From: Smittium mucronatum
Taxonomy: Eukaryota; Kickxellomycota; Harpellomycetes; Harpellales; Legeriomycetaceae
NCBI GenBank assembly: GCA_001953115.1
Contig: LSSL01002311.1
Span: 1 to 23,159 of the forward strand
Direction of reading: 5' to 3'
Length of the DNA: 23,159 nt
Part shown: piece after piece, positions 1 to 8,882 of the stretch
Layout: every line of letters begins with the position of its first letter
How positions within the stretch are numbered: the first letter of the stretch is position 1
Position numbers and translations under genes: made by a program
Notes under the pieces: model-generated
Told to the model about the DNA's origin: nothing
Database searches by the model: none
Seen by the model: the letters and a program-made list of their open reading frames with translations, nothing else

Positions 1-1
1 A

Positions 2-112
2 AAGACCCCCCCTGGCATTGCTTCAAGTAGTTATGTGGCTGAGGTTACAAGCAGTCAAGAATTAAGCTCTTTTTCAAAGAAAAATAGTTCATTGAAACTA
101 ATGAGCTCCTAG
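2..112 (+). CDS. Possible C-terminal coding end (partial, 5' end outside window)
   Basis: A + strand frame is open from the left edge (first full codon at 2-4) through 36 codons to TAG at 110-112. The predicted tail is Ser- and Lys-rich and polar, starting KTPPGIASSSY and ending in NSSLKLMSS, as many eukaryotic C-termini are. GC here is close to 40%, about double that of the rest of the window. AATAAA lies 25 bases after the stop (137-142), with a G/T-rich stretch at 161-169, which fits a cleavage and polyadenylation site. I do not recognise the family. The frame remains open for another 82 codons after the TAG, so a broken or intron-interrupted longer gene is the alternative. Whether this is coding at all rests on composition and context only. 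Confidence 0.27.
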   Translation, partial: KTPPGIASSSYVAEVTSSQELSSFSKKNSSLKLMSS

Positions 113-361
113 TCAGAGCCTACTTCAAACAGGATTAATAAAATTAGACTCCTACCCAAACGTGGGTTTAATCGACATGGATTTCATCAAATAGCTTTAG
201 ACGCTGAGATCCGTCTGACTGTCGAACGCTGGACTTGTGCACTAGACTATTTCTCAGCTGTGCTAAACGATCGGTTCCTCCTGTTTCGAGATGGTTCTCC
301 TCTGGAATCGCTGTCCTCCGAATCGCTGTGCGCTATCTCCACTACTCCCAACCAAGAATAG
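113..361 (+). pseudogene. Stop-free + frame continuing after an in-frame TAG; possible decayed coding sequence
   Basis: The frame used at 2-109 stays open from 113 for 82 codons to TAG at 359-361 and contains no ATG of its own. GC is about 45% and the predicted composition is balanced, with charged and aromatic residues well mixed (for example LTVERWTCALDYFSAVLND). This may be the downstream part of a gene broken by the TAG at 110-112, a 3' UTR that is open by chance, or the complement of the - strand frame at 247-531, with which it overlaps and competes. A short tandem duplication (298-313 and 314-328, sharing GAATCGCTG) lies inside it. The family is not recognised. Confidence 0.2.
137..169 (+). 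terminator. Candidate polyadenylation signal
   Basis: AATAAA at 137-142 lies 25 bases after the TAG at 110-112 and is followed 19 bases later by the G/T-rich CGTGGGTTT (161-169). Signal and downstream element have the usual spacing for a eukaryotic poly(A) site. AATAAA is a weak clue in AT-rich DNA, but this one lies in the GC-richer block, where it is less expected by chance. Confidence 0.3.
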
Positions 362-531
362 TACAACGCTTTGTGAAATTTTAGTTTATTGTACTTCGAA
401 AAGTACGCTATTAAGCCCCTAATACCATGGTAAGTTATTTCACTCTTAGGGGCACAATTATTGTGCAATAGAGACTTTTGATCAAAGAAATTTAATAGTT
501 TCTGCACAAAAGGGACAAAATTACCTTTCAT
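247..531 (-). CDS. Hypothetical 94-residue protein with acidic/SR-like tail
   Basis: This - strand frame has ATG at 531-529 and TAG at 249-247 and is the longest ATG-started frame in the window. The first 66 residues are mixed hydrophobic and basic (motifs KGNFVPFVQKLLNFF and YYSWLGVVEI). The last 28 are low-complexity and charged: an acidic HSDSEDSDSRGE run, then basic RNRRNRS. The frame is open upstream of the ATG to a TAA inside the TATA-like box at about 588, so no upstream ATG competes. The start context has T at -3, which is poor. A CCAAT box and TATA box lie upstream in the right order. There is no poly(A) signal for this strand before the left edge. An alternative is a tiny first exon, ATGAAAG, before a donor-like GTAATT. 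The family is not recognised, and the frame conflicts with the + strand reading. Confidence 0.27.
   Translation of the reverse strand: MKGNFVPFVQKLLNFFDQKSLLHNNCAPKSEITYHGIRGLIAYFSKYNKLKFHKALYYSWLGVVEIAHSDSEDSDSRGEPSRNRRNRSFSTAEK
391..466. repeat. Cluster of three short inverted repeats
   Basis: Three inverted repeats lie within 76 bases: GTACTT/AAGTAC around a CGAA loop (391-406); GCCCCTAA/TTAGGGGC (415-422 and 446-453, 23-base loop); and GCACAAT/ATTGTGC around a single T (452-466). All are exact in their stems. The second and third share two bases, so they would be mutually exclusive or slightly frayed as RNA folds. They lie inside the - strand frame. They may be a structured RNA segment or the remnant of a mobile-element end. 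Confidence 0.5.
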
Positions 532-582
532 AGAAGGATAATACAGAAATAAACTTGGTTTGAATACAAGCTCAAACCATTG

Positions 583-612
583 TATTTATATCCCGATAAA
601 GATTTCTATTGG
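583..612 (-). promoter_or_regulatory. CCAAT plus TATA box arrangement for a - strand transcript
   Basis: Read on the - strand, CCAAT (612-608) is followed by TATAAATA (590-583). A TCA that could serve as an initiator places the A at 561, 29 bases from the first T of the TATA box, which is the usual distance. The ATG at 531 would then follow a 30-base leader. Order and spacing suit an RNA polymerase II promoter for the frame at 247-531, and the site lies at the edge where GC falls sharply. TATA-like strings are common in AT-rich DNA, so the support is the combination rather than any single box. Confidence 0.3.
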
Positions 613-1106
613 CTAATCATATCACCTAAAAAGTATACAAGTGATTTTTTTCACGTTCGAATTTTCATCTAAGATTGGAACTTTAAAAGGTCAGGATAAA
701 TCAATAATTTTCTATTTATGTATTTATTTTAGCTTTTTTTTATTCAGTGAAATACAACGCCAATTCATATCCAATCCAATATAGCTTTTTTGACCTTATC
801 ATCATGGTAAACGTGAAAATGTATTTATTTTTGTATCACGAAATTTAATTTAAGATATAGCTATTACTATTCGAAAAGATGAGCAGGCAATTATCATAAA
901 ACCCAAATATAAGATGTTTCTTTTCAAAGTTTAGTTGTTTCTTTTTTTATTCTCTTACTTGAAAATTTAAATAGGGTTTTGTAGCGTCTCATTGGATTTA
1001 AAGCTAAATGATGTAAAACATTGTTATTAATATTTTAAGGCAATTTCCTTCCCATCGGAGCAAAGTTTTAACATAGATATTGGCTGAATTAATTACCATA
1101 TATCTT

Positions 1107-1196
1107 GGGTTTTATTAAGTGTTAGTTGTAATTCTGTGTGAGTAATATTATTTTTTATACCGATCCTTTGTGTGTAATATTCGCATAATAAAACCC
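1107..1196. repeat. 11-bp inverted repeat, 90-bp overall
   Basis: GGGTTTTATTA (1107-1117) is matched by TAATAAAACCC (1186-1196) with 68 bases between. The interior has two related words, GTGTGAGTAATATT and GTGTGTAATATT, as near direct repeats. No flanking target duplication is evident. It could be a small decayed fold-back element or chance in AT-rich DNA. Confidence 0.35.
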
Positions 1197-2195
1197 GATC
1201 AAATTTAAAAAATCACTAAAAGAAATATTTAATGGAGCCTTCATTTGTCAATGAATATATATTGCAAAATTTTATGTTTAGAAGTTTTGTGTGAAAATCC
1301 TTAGTTTGTAAATGATATGTCAAAAAGAATCGATAGTACATTTATAGTCCAGATTCTGAGTCCAATCTGGTTTTTTCACTAGAAAAAAATTATCTAATTC
1401 CTTATTGAATAGTTTTTTTTTTCATTTTCACGGTTATTTATTCATTCAGTCTCTTAACCTTCATCCCATGTGATCGTTTAGCTTTACGTTTGCTTTAGCA
1501 ATAAAATTAATATCGTTCCCTATAAAATTTCCTCTCATTATAACAAAATCTTGAAATTTCCAATAAACATTCGTGGTTTAAAAATGCTGATAAAATAGCA
1601 AAACTGATTGTTCGAAGAATTAGTATTCGATTCTGATTTAACATGATAATTTATCGCAAATCCTTGATTTTGTTAAATCCATGAATTTTTACAAATGAGA
1701 ATTCTAAAAAAATTAAAAAGCATGTGTTTTCTACGCTGGGCTCAGGCAAACATGATTCTAGTTTTGAAAAAAGAAGATTAGCGAATGTTTAGGAGGATAT
1801 AATCAAAATTAACCAGCTAAAAACTTTTTTATGTGGCCAATAATTAATTTACATTTAATATTACCTAATACTATAAAATCCCAATTTTGATATAGAAAAA
1901 AATATACCAAATTAGGAAATTAATACTAATAAATAAATTTGTTGGGTTCTCAAAGAGAAAAAAGATAAATTATGTAATGAACATCAATACCCTCTAACTC
2001 CCTTGACGCCCATACCACTGCATGTTATGATTTGCTAAAACTCAAGTAAACCTAGTTAGTAATTATTAAAAATCAGCAAATTTGATATAAAATTATCTCA
2101 ATGTAATGCAAAGAAACAAAAATATTGGTCATATATATATGTACATTTTAGTTAACCAACATCGAAATAGTGTATTAGTAAAGGGTGACAGTTAC

Positions 2196-2226
2196 TTTAT
2201 TCCATTTGAGGAAATATTGGAATAAA
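2196..2226. repeat. 9-bp stem hairpin
   Basis: TTTATTCCA (2196-2204) and TGGAATAAA (2218-2226) are exact inverted copies around a 13-base loop. The right arm contains AATAAA (2221-2226), so a poly(A) signal is also possible, but no gene ends here. Confidence 0.4.
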
Positions 2227-2546
2227 CCAAGTTGATTTTGATAAATAATCAAACTCCGATTACAATGTAGATTTTTCTGCTTGAAATACTGTTAGAAATC
2301 CCATTTAAATGGATATAAAAATTATTCCAAGAATCTAATACAATTTAAATACATAAGACCTAATATTTAGATAGTTTTATAATTATATTAAAAATAAAAT
2401 AAAACGCTTTCAGTTCACTCAAGATCAATATAATACATCGCCTCTCAGTATTGAATGTTTTTTTAAATTTTTATTCAACTTAAATTGGGTGATATAAAAT
2501 GGTATAAAGTTGTGAAACGTCCCAAAACGCCTCCAAATAGAATTAA

Positions 2547-2681
2547 GTTCTGAAAATATCAGTGTGTGCTCACAAGAAAGGTAAACGCGAAATTTATTCT
2601 TTTGTGAACAACGGACTGGTGCAAATTGGTTTTTACAGCTTTGGCCGAAAAAAAGATGGTGTAGCGGAAAGACAGTCCTGA
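2547..2681 (+). CDS. Exon-like open frame ending at TGA (possible terminal exon or gene remnant)
   Basis: After an in-frame TAA (2544-2546) the + strand is open for 44 codons to TGA at 2679-2681. An AG at 2561-2562 could be a splice acceptor (context AATATCAG), giving an exon from 2563. GC over 2510-2700 is near 40% against 20-25% in the flanks, and codon use is varied with G or C at many third positions. The predicted peptide is basic with aromatic residues (KKGKREIYSFVNNGLVQIG, then a FGRKKDG motif). There is no ATG, so it would be an internal or terminal exon or a fossil. The - strand also has an open frame over 2559-2780, but it is low in complexity. No family is recognised, and no clear poly(A) signal follows at once. 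Confidence 0.25.
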   Translation, partial: VLKISVCAHKKGKREIYSFVNNGLVQIGFYSFGRKKDGVAERQS

Positions 2682-4107
2682 GAGTAATCGGTTTAAAGTA
2701 AAAAAGTTAAATAACACCTTTTCAATCAAATCATTGATAGTAACGATCAATGAAATATAATAAAATCGATTAATCATCATTGAATCTAATATGCTGAATC
2801 GGAATGATGATTTAAATTTTGAAAAAAAAGAATATGAAAAGAGCTACTTTGACATAACGTTTTTTTTTACTTTAAACCATAAATTTATATTAAAATACTT
2901 TGTATATTTACTGATAATCGATTATTAATCAAATTATATTGATACGGATTTTTTCGTAAAAATATCCAGCTTAATGTTTTTTATCTGTGTGCCAATTTAT
3001 ATAAAATATCATTTCAAAAATAACCCGGTTTCTTGAGGACCCCTGTTTGTTATTTTTATTTTTCTATCAGCTTTTTTTCAAAAAGGCGGAACATAAAAGG
3101 GTTTTATTATTCCATTTATCAGCTATTTCTTCTTTAAATTTTATACTATTTTCTATTTAAAATCTTGTAATCTTTTTACAAGTGTTGAGAGGATTTTTTT
3201 TGTTAAACTTGGTTCCCCTTGACTTTTATAAAAAAAATTCTAAACTTGTTAAAATGAAACTCTCCAATTTTCATTTTATAACGGTTTTATATTTACTTGT
3301 TTTTTATCTAATATTCTTTTAAGATATAGATAGGTCTCAACCAGTTAAAAATAATTAAAACTAAAATTATATTTTTATATTCTGAGACTATTAAAAACTG
3401 AATTTTATCTTGCTTGTTTTACAATCTATGTAAAATAATTATTAAAAAAAATGCTTGAATTATTCAAACTGAAATATGAATATTGTAACCAGTTGTTTAT
3501 TTTAAAATATACATCATCCAATTTATGTTTCCAATTGTTTTTTTTGTTTTAAATACTTTCTTTGAGATTCTAATTTCAGAGTTCGTAGGCTTTTTTAATT
3601 TAAATTCAAACAATATAAGATCTAATTTGTATACAAAAAATACGTTAAATTCTATCTTATGCTCTAAAAAATATAGTAAAGAATTATCAATTATACTCTA
3701 TGATTTTTTGAAAAATTATCTATAAGTCTGCAGAATTTTTATCGGAGTTGGATATATCGCAAAAAAAAAAAGATATCACGTATTATTTTATAGTTACTAT
3801 CATATTTTTCCTTTTTTATTTATGTAATTAAATCTATAATGCATATATATGTGAATATAACAGTATTAATGAATATCAAATTTATGCTTAAAAATCACAT
3901 GTGAAATGGCGTGTTTTTAGTGTGTTAGATGGTCCCCTATTTATAAAGTATCCCTAAGATATTGAATAGAACATTTTTCACTCCATAATCAAACGTTAAA
4001 AATAGGCATTAGAAACTAGAAAAAGTATTTCACATATATCCTCTTACCATTCTCTAAGTAATTTTTTTTTATTTTGCTCATTCTGTTACTTTTTTTTTTC
4101 TAGAAAA

Positions 4108-4170
4108 ATGAATCCCCTATCATCCCAACCAAGTTCATTTCCAATGTTATTGTTGATAAAATTTATTTAA
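4108..4170 (+). CDS. Very short open frame after an acceptor-like polypyrimidine tract
   Basis: A near-pure pyrimidine tract ends in CTAG at 4100-4103. It is followed by AAAA and an ATG at 4108, in good start context, with 20 codons to TAA at 4168-4170. The first dozen residues are Pro/Ser-rich (MNPLSSQPSSFP) and use C-containing codons unlike the flanks; the remainder is hydrophobic. It could be the start of a small exon, but no good GT donor follows. Chance is quite possible. Confidence 0.12.
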   Translation: MNPLSSQPSSFPMLLLIKFI

Positions 4171-5739
4171 AAAATTCCTTACGGATAAACATCGCACTAT
4201 TTTTAAAGGGTTAAATATATCAACCTTGAAAGATAATGAGGTGAATTTTGCGATAAATTTATTCTACTTATGATGTTGCAGTGAAGGAGATAAGAGATTG
4301 TTTGAAACTTCGTTACATAAGAATAGATTTTTGATCTAGGTGAAATATGCTATTAGGACTTCATGAAAAATTTACTTCAATAGATATTGATTTATAAAAC
4401 TAGGTGCATCTTTTTAGCGAGAAACATGTTTTAGAAAGTATAAGTTTAAAGATTCTGAGATCAAGATAAGTACTAATTTTTATTTTTTATTATTAATTAG
4501 GATCCGAGCTGGGGCCCTAATTTTTTTCAACAACTTTTATTTCTGTATTAAATCTGATTATTTTCTCCGTGTATTCATGAAATTCACACAACTTTAATGT
4601 ATTCTGAAAAGTGGCTTATTCGCCTATAGATATTTATTTCATAGCCAGAATGAGGATAAATTACAAAAATAGAGCAACTCAAAATATCTATGTGATAGCA
4701 CATTTTAAAATATTTTTCTTTACTTTTGGTAATTTCATTATTACTATTATTTTAATTAATTTGCTGTAATAAATTCAGTTTTTTTAATATAAGGGGATGA
4801 GATTGTTACATAATATATATGCGTGTGTGTTCACGTATGTTAAAAATATTGGTTTTTTTTATTAGTTTTTTTTTTTGTATTTATAACATAATTTTATTTG
4901 AATATATCTGAAAATATTTCTCGAAAAAATATTTAAAAATTCGGATTTTTTTTCAATTTATTTTAAACATTGTGCTCTATTTTTATATAAATATTAACAA
5001 AAAATACTAAAAAACAACCATTTCACTTTTTTTGTTAAAATAAACGATTAAAACCTTCCAATTTAACCAGAAAGTTAAATATGATGAAAAAATTAATGAT
5101 TATTATTTTAATTATTCTTAAAAAAGGTTTTTATAATTAATCATAATTAATATTTATTTTATTAATATTTTTCCTTATTAAACCCATATTGATTTTCGAA
5201 TTTTTTTTTTTATCTAATCGATTTCATAATGTATAAAAAATGGAGTCTCGATAAAAAACATAATTTTTACCTTCTTTTTAGCTGAATATGAAATAGCTTT
5301 TGGGCCTTAAAAATGTTTTTAATTGAAAAAAAATCATATAAAAAAAAGGTTTTAGAAATAACAAAATTAAAAATTAATTTTGAAAAAAAATAATTGTATA
5401 TTTTTTGCCTGTCAGTGCTCTAATATGGGAAATTTATTTCTATTAAAAAAACATAGATATTTTTAGAATTTTTAATTATGAAATATCAAGTGTAAGATTT
5501 TGAATAATTTTCTTTAATAAAATCATTTTTAATTTTAATTTAAAAAATAAATAGAAACACTGAAATACTGGAATACTGGAATATAAAAATTCTCCTGGGT
5601 TATAAAACTCCCGATTTTTTAAATCTGAAAACCAAATTTATATTCTAGAATAATCTGTCTTGTTGTTTCGTTTATATTTTCAATATTAAAATTTAGACTC
5701 GAAGATATTTAATATGAATAAGCATTATTTATCTTTAAA

Positions 5740-6540
5740 AACGATCTAAATGTTATATTATTGCAAAAAAATAGATTTTTTAGATGTATATGTATATTTC
5801 TCGTTTATATTAGTATGAATATATATCCCTTTTTTTCTCTTTTTGTTTTTTTTCTTCTTTATTCCGGGAGTACATTGGTGTGTTTGAATTATTATTCTTC
5901 AATTACATCCGAAATTACTTTTATCTTAATCTTATTTCCTTATAACTTCGTTTATCTTCATAAATATCGTAATAGCTGTAGAATTTTCTATTTAGATTAT
6001 ATTTCGGAGGAATAATAGAATTTTACTCAGTTTCTCAATCTTTTTCCGGGCCAATATTTTCATTTCACATTAGCTTATCCCTGCTATTTTGTAATCTTTA
6101 AACTTTTTCTACTTTACATTATTTCCCCTTAATATTTAAATTTAAGATCTGCCTTAATTTTATATTCTTTTTTTTCAGATTCCTTTTTTTTAGGATTTAT
6201 TTCTATAAAGTTTTTCCCCAACATTTTTAAGTTTTTTTTATCTAGATAAGATTTATATGGGTTTTATCAATCATTATTTTTGAACTTTTCCATCTAAAAC
6301 TATTTTTTCTGGTTGTTTTTAACTGATAAGCTTTTCTTTATGATTAAGATGAGGAATACTGGTTGAAATAGGATTGATTTCGGTTAAAAATTTAGAGAAA
6401 GAGGCAGGTCAAAATCGTCTTTGATTTTTTATACCAATCTGTTTTAGATTTATTTTGTTACCCCCTCCATTTTTTTTTTACTGAATTTATTGCGTTTTTA
6501 TTTACAAGCTCATCTATTCATATATATCTCTCTTTCACGC
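5740..6540 (+). other. T-rich, A-poor strand-asymmetric stretch
   Basis: Sampled lines here are about 50-57% T and only 12-27% A on the + strand, while most of the window is more balanced. It includes strong acceptor-like tracts (for example one ending CAG at 6176-6178). T-rich bias on the sense strand is common in introns, so this would suit a + strand intron leading to the candidate exon at 6959. The frame at 5761-6015 is a by-product of the T-richness. Confidence 0.5.
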
Positions 6541-6590
6541 CTTTAAATTATTTTAAATTAAATACTGGGGTGTATGAAGTTGAGAACGCA

Positions 6591-6608
6591 GAGGGGAGGG
6601 AGGGGGGT
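6591..6608 (+). other. G-rich tract with quadruplex potential
   Basis: G-runs of 4, 3 and 6 are separated by single A bases. It is the most G-rich string in the window and lies in a purine-rich patch (about 6560-6690) directly after the T-rich stretch. Three long runs can support at least a two-tier quadruplex. Confidence 0.45.
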
Positions 6609-6958
6609 GTTAATTTTTCTCTGGTTGTGAATTACAATGATTTTCTTGAATTACAGGGCTATGGAGAAGAAAAAAAACAGGGGAGAGAGTTTTTTTTTCC
6701 AAATAATCTTAGTATTTAAAGGGAATTCTTTGTACTTTTTAGCAGGAATTTATTATTGAGATCAACCGGGTTTTTATTTTAGTTATTATAATTATTTCTT
6801 ATGCATGAATAATTTTATTTCGAGGTTTATTTATGAAAGCGTTGTAACTTTTACCAGGACTACTGATGGGGTAAAAAAATAGTAGCCAGGTTGAAAATTT
6901 TAATTAGATACAAAAAAAAACTTCAGTAAGCCTTTTTTTACCTCGAACCAACTCCCAG

Positions 6959-6986
6959 TGGATACGGAGCCGCTAGAGCGGCGAAG
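6959..6986 (+). CDS. Candidate 28-base micro-exon
   Basis: The 28 bases are 64% GC inside sequence of about 20% GC. They are bounded on the left by AG (6957-6958, context ACTCCCAG), with a T-run 20-odd bases further up, and on the right by GTATGT (6987-6992) after AAG, a near-ideal donor. Two of three frames are open: one reads GYGAARAAK after one base completing a codon, the other DTEPLERR. The third meets TAG. The GYGAARAAK reading would suit an alanine-rich structural protein, but that is only a resemblance. On the other strand the frame reads FAALAAPYPLGVGSR, yet no AG acceptor precedes it, so + is preferred. GCCGCT/AGCGGC (6969-6982) is an inverted repeat inside it. No partner exon was found in the window. 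Confidence 0.35.
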
Positions 6987-8852
6987 GTATGTATAATGAA
7001 ATATTTTCTGAAAGTTTTTTGATTTTTTCGATTTTTTTAAATTTTTTCAATTTGTTTTGTATTATTTTTATAATGTTTTAATAAAAACTCGGAGCAAAAA
7101 AAAAAATACATATTTTTTTAATAGCCTTATGAATTATAAATATAATTTTACTTGTACTTGTAATATCGATAAACTAACCGTTAATTTTTTTTTTATAAAT
7201 TTTAAATCGTGATAATGAACCTATTTTATTTAAAATTTAGTTTTATGAAAGTTTTTTATGTTTAAAGATGTTTGAAAAAAAATCATAAAAATAAGATTTT
7301 TTACTTTTCAAAATGACATATATAACTTTTATATATTTTTTTAAATAACTTTTTTTTATAGGAAATAAACAAAAGATTTGAAATCTTATTAAAATGGAAA
7401 TATATTTCATATAAAAATATATGCAGAAATCCTTATTTTTTTAATCGACAGTAGTTATTTTATGTCAAAAATCTAATGATTTTTTTTTTAATTGACACAA
7501 TGTATTCTTTTTTTCTACCCACTCCCATTTCGGAAAAAAAATTCAATGGTTTTTATGATATATCGATATGAAAATTTTATTCTTGTTTCTGTGTCTACTA
7601 AATATTATTATATTTTTCACATATTTTTTTATATATAAATGAGTTGATTTAAATTTTCTCAAACACCTTTACTCGAGTATAAGGCTTTAAAAAAATTTTA
7701 AATATTAGGTATCAAAAAATTGTATCTTCCAATTTTTCTATTAATAAACGTCAATTTTTTTATAAATTATCAGTAAAGATTTAAAAATAATAATCATATT
7801 GATTTAATTTAAATAAATTTATTTTGTAATTGAGTTATAGAATATAGGATATGTTAGGGTATAAAATAAAATAAATAAAATCAGCTTCATAAAAATTTTA
7901 TTATGATTTTATTACGTATCTAGTTTAAAAATTGCATGTTTTCAACCTAGATAAGCTTTCAAATAAAGGATAGGTGTTTAATTTTATTTTTAAATTTTAC
8001 ATAATCCAAAAAATAATTTTTACCTATTCTCTTTTTTTTTGACTTTTTTTTAGCTTGGTCTAGATTCACAAAATCATATAAGAAATAATTTCTACTCTGA
8101 AATAATGAAATTTCTTCAAATATTTTGTATATTTTTAAAATATACATAGATCAAAATCGATTTAATATTATTTGTGGGGTTCAAGATATTTTAAGCTTTT
8201 TTGATAATAAATTCTATAAAAATGGCTAATTTTATTTGATAAAAATAATGTGTTTTGATGTGTTTTTTAATTTTGTCGAAATTCTTTCTGAAAAGCTATT
8301 ATAAATAAATAGTATTTTATGAGTCTATTAAACATAGATATATATCTTTTATTTCATTTGGTAAAATAATTTGCAATAAAATAAGTCATAAACACTAGTT
8401 TTAGTTTTTTAAGAAAATCATAAGTTTAAAAATCTGATACAATTAACATGAGTTATAAATTTTAAATATATATTAAGCTAAAATTTTGATATTTTTGAAT
8501 AAAAAGTGTATAAGATATATTTATAATGTCATGATAGATTTTATTTTAAATTAAAAATAATAAAACTATTAATTTTTTATTCAGAAATAGACTAAGTTTT
8601 ATTAAAAAATTAGTAATAAATTGAAAATATGGATTTTTTATACTTGTATTCGATCTAAATTAATTAAGAGATAAATTTATTGGAAATTATTAATTTTATT
8701 GAATTAATATTTAATCAATAGAAATTTGAAAAATCTCGTTAATTTTTTATTGTGTATAATTACGTGTACCTATCCTTATAAAGGAAAATTTCATATATTT
8801 CTGATAAAAAACTAAACTTCATTATACAGAACTAGACAGTTTCCAAATGAGT

Positions 8853-8882
8853 TTAGCTTATTCGATTTATCGTTTAAGCTAA
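8853..8882. repeat. 30-bp interrupted palindrome
   Basis: TTAGCTTA and TAAGCTAA form the outer arms, and CGAT and ATCG the inner arms, separated by TT on both sides and at the centre. The symmetry is complete apart from the TT spacers. It could be a dimer-binding site or a small hairpin; no gene lies nearby. Confidence 0.5.

Larger units (their letters stand above)
613..2546. other. AT-rich stretch without a recognised gene
   Basis: GC is intermediate (about 25-30%), higher than the desert further right. I see no long frame, RNA gene or mobile element. It holds an 11-bp inverted repeat around 1107-1196, a compact GC-richer spot at 1981-2029, and a hairpin at 2196-2226. Confidence 0.6.
2682..6958. 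other. AT-rich desert with T-rich right half
   Basis: About 4.3 kb at roughly 20% GC with many T and A runs and no convincing gene. It holds a short frame behind an acceptor-like tract (4081-4170), a GC-rich loop with AATTAGG/CCTAATT arms (about 4496-4523), a strongly T-rich stretch (about 5740-6540) and a G-run (6591-6608). Frames at 3525-3725 and 5761-6015 look like chance. Confidence 0.6.

Noticed and set aside
2131..2155. ATATATAT core flanked by GGT and ACC as a mobile-element end
   Set aside because: Only three bases match at each side and no longer arms or duplications are present.
2559..2780. 73-codon - frame
   Set aside because: Low-complexity Ile/Phe/Asn-rich ends and overlap with a more exon-like + frame; its length is expected by chance.
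3525..3725. 66-codon + frame
   Set aside because: Composition (Phe, Asn, Leu, Ser, Lys) follows base composition; no supporting signals.
5761..6015. 84-codon + frame rich in Phe, Tyr, Ile and Ser, like a membrane protein
   Set aside because: It begins at TTG, and its content is what a T-rich strand gives in that frame; no other support.
6930..6990. Possible tRNA on the - strand because of GGTTCGA
   Set aside because: The bases around it do not form a T stem, no A box fits at the right distance, and no acceptor stem pairs.
7959..8147. 62-codon - frame, Lys- and Phe-rich
   Set aside because: Typical random product of AT-rich sequence; no signals around it.
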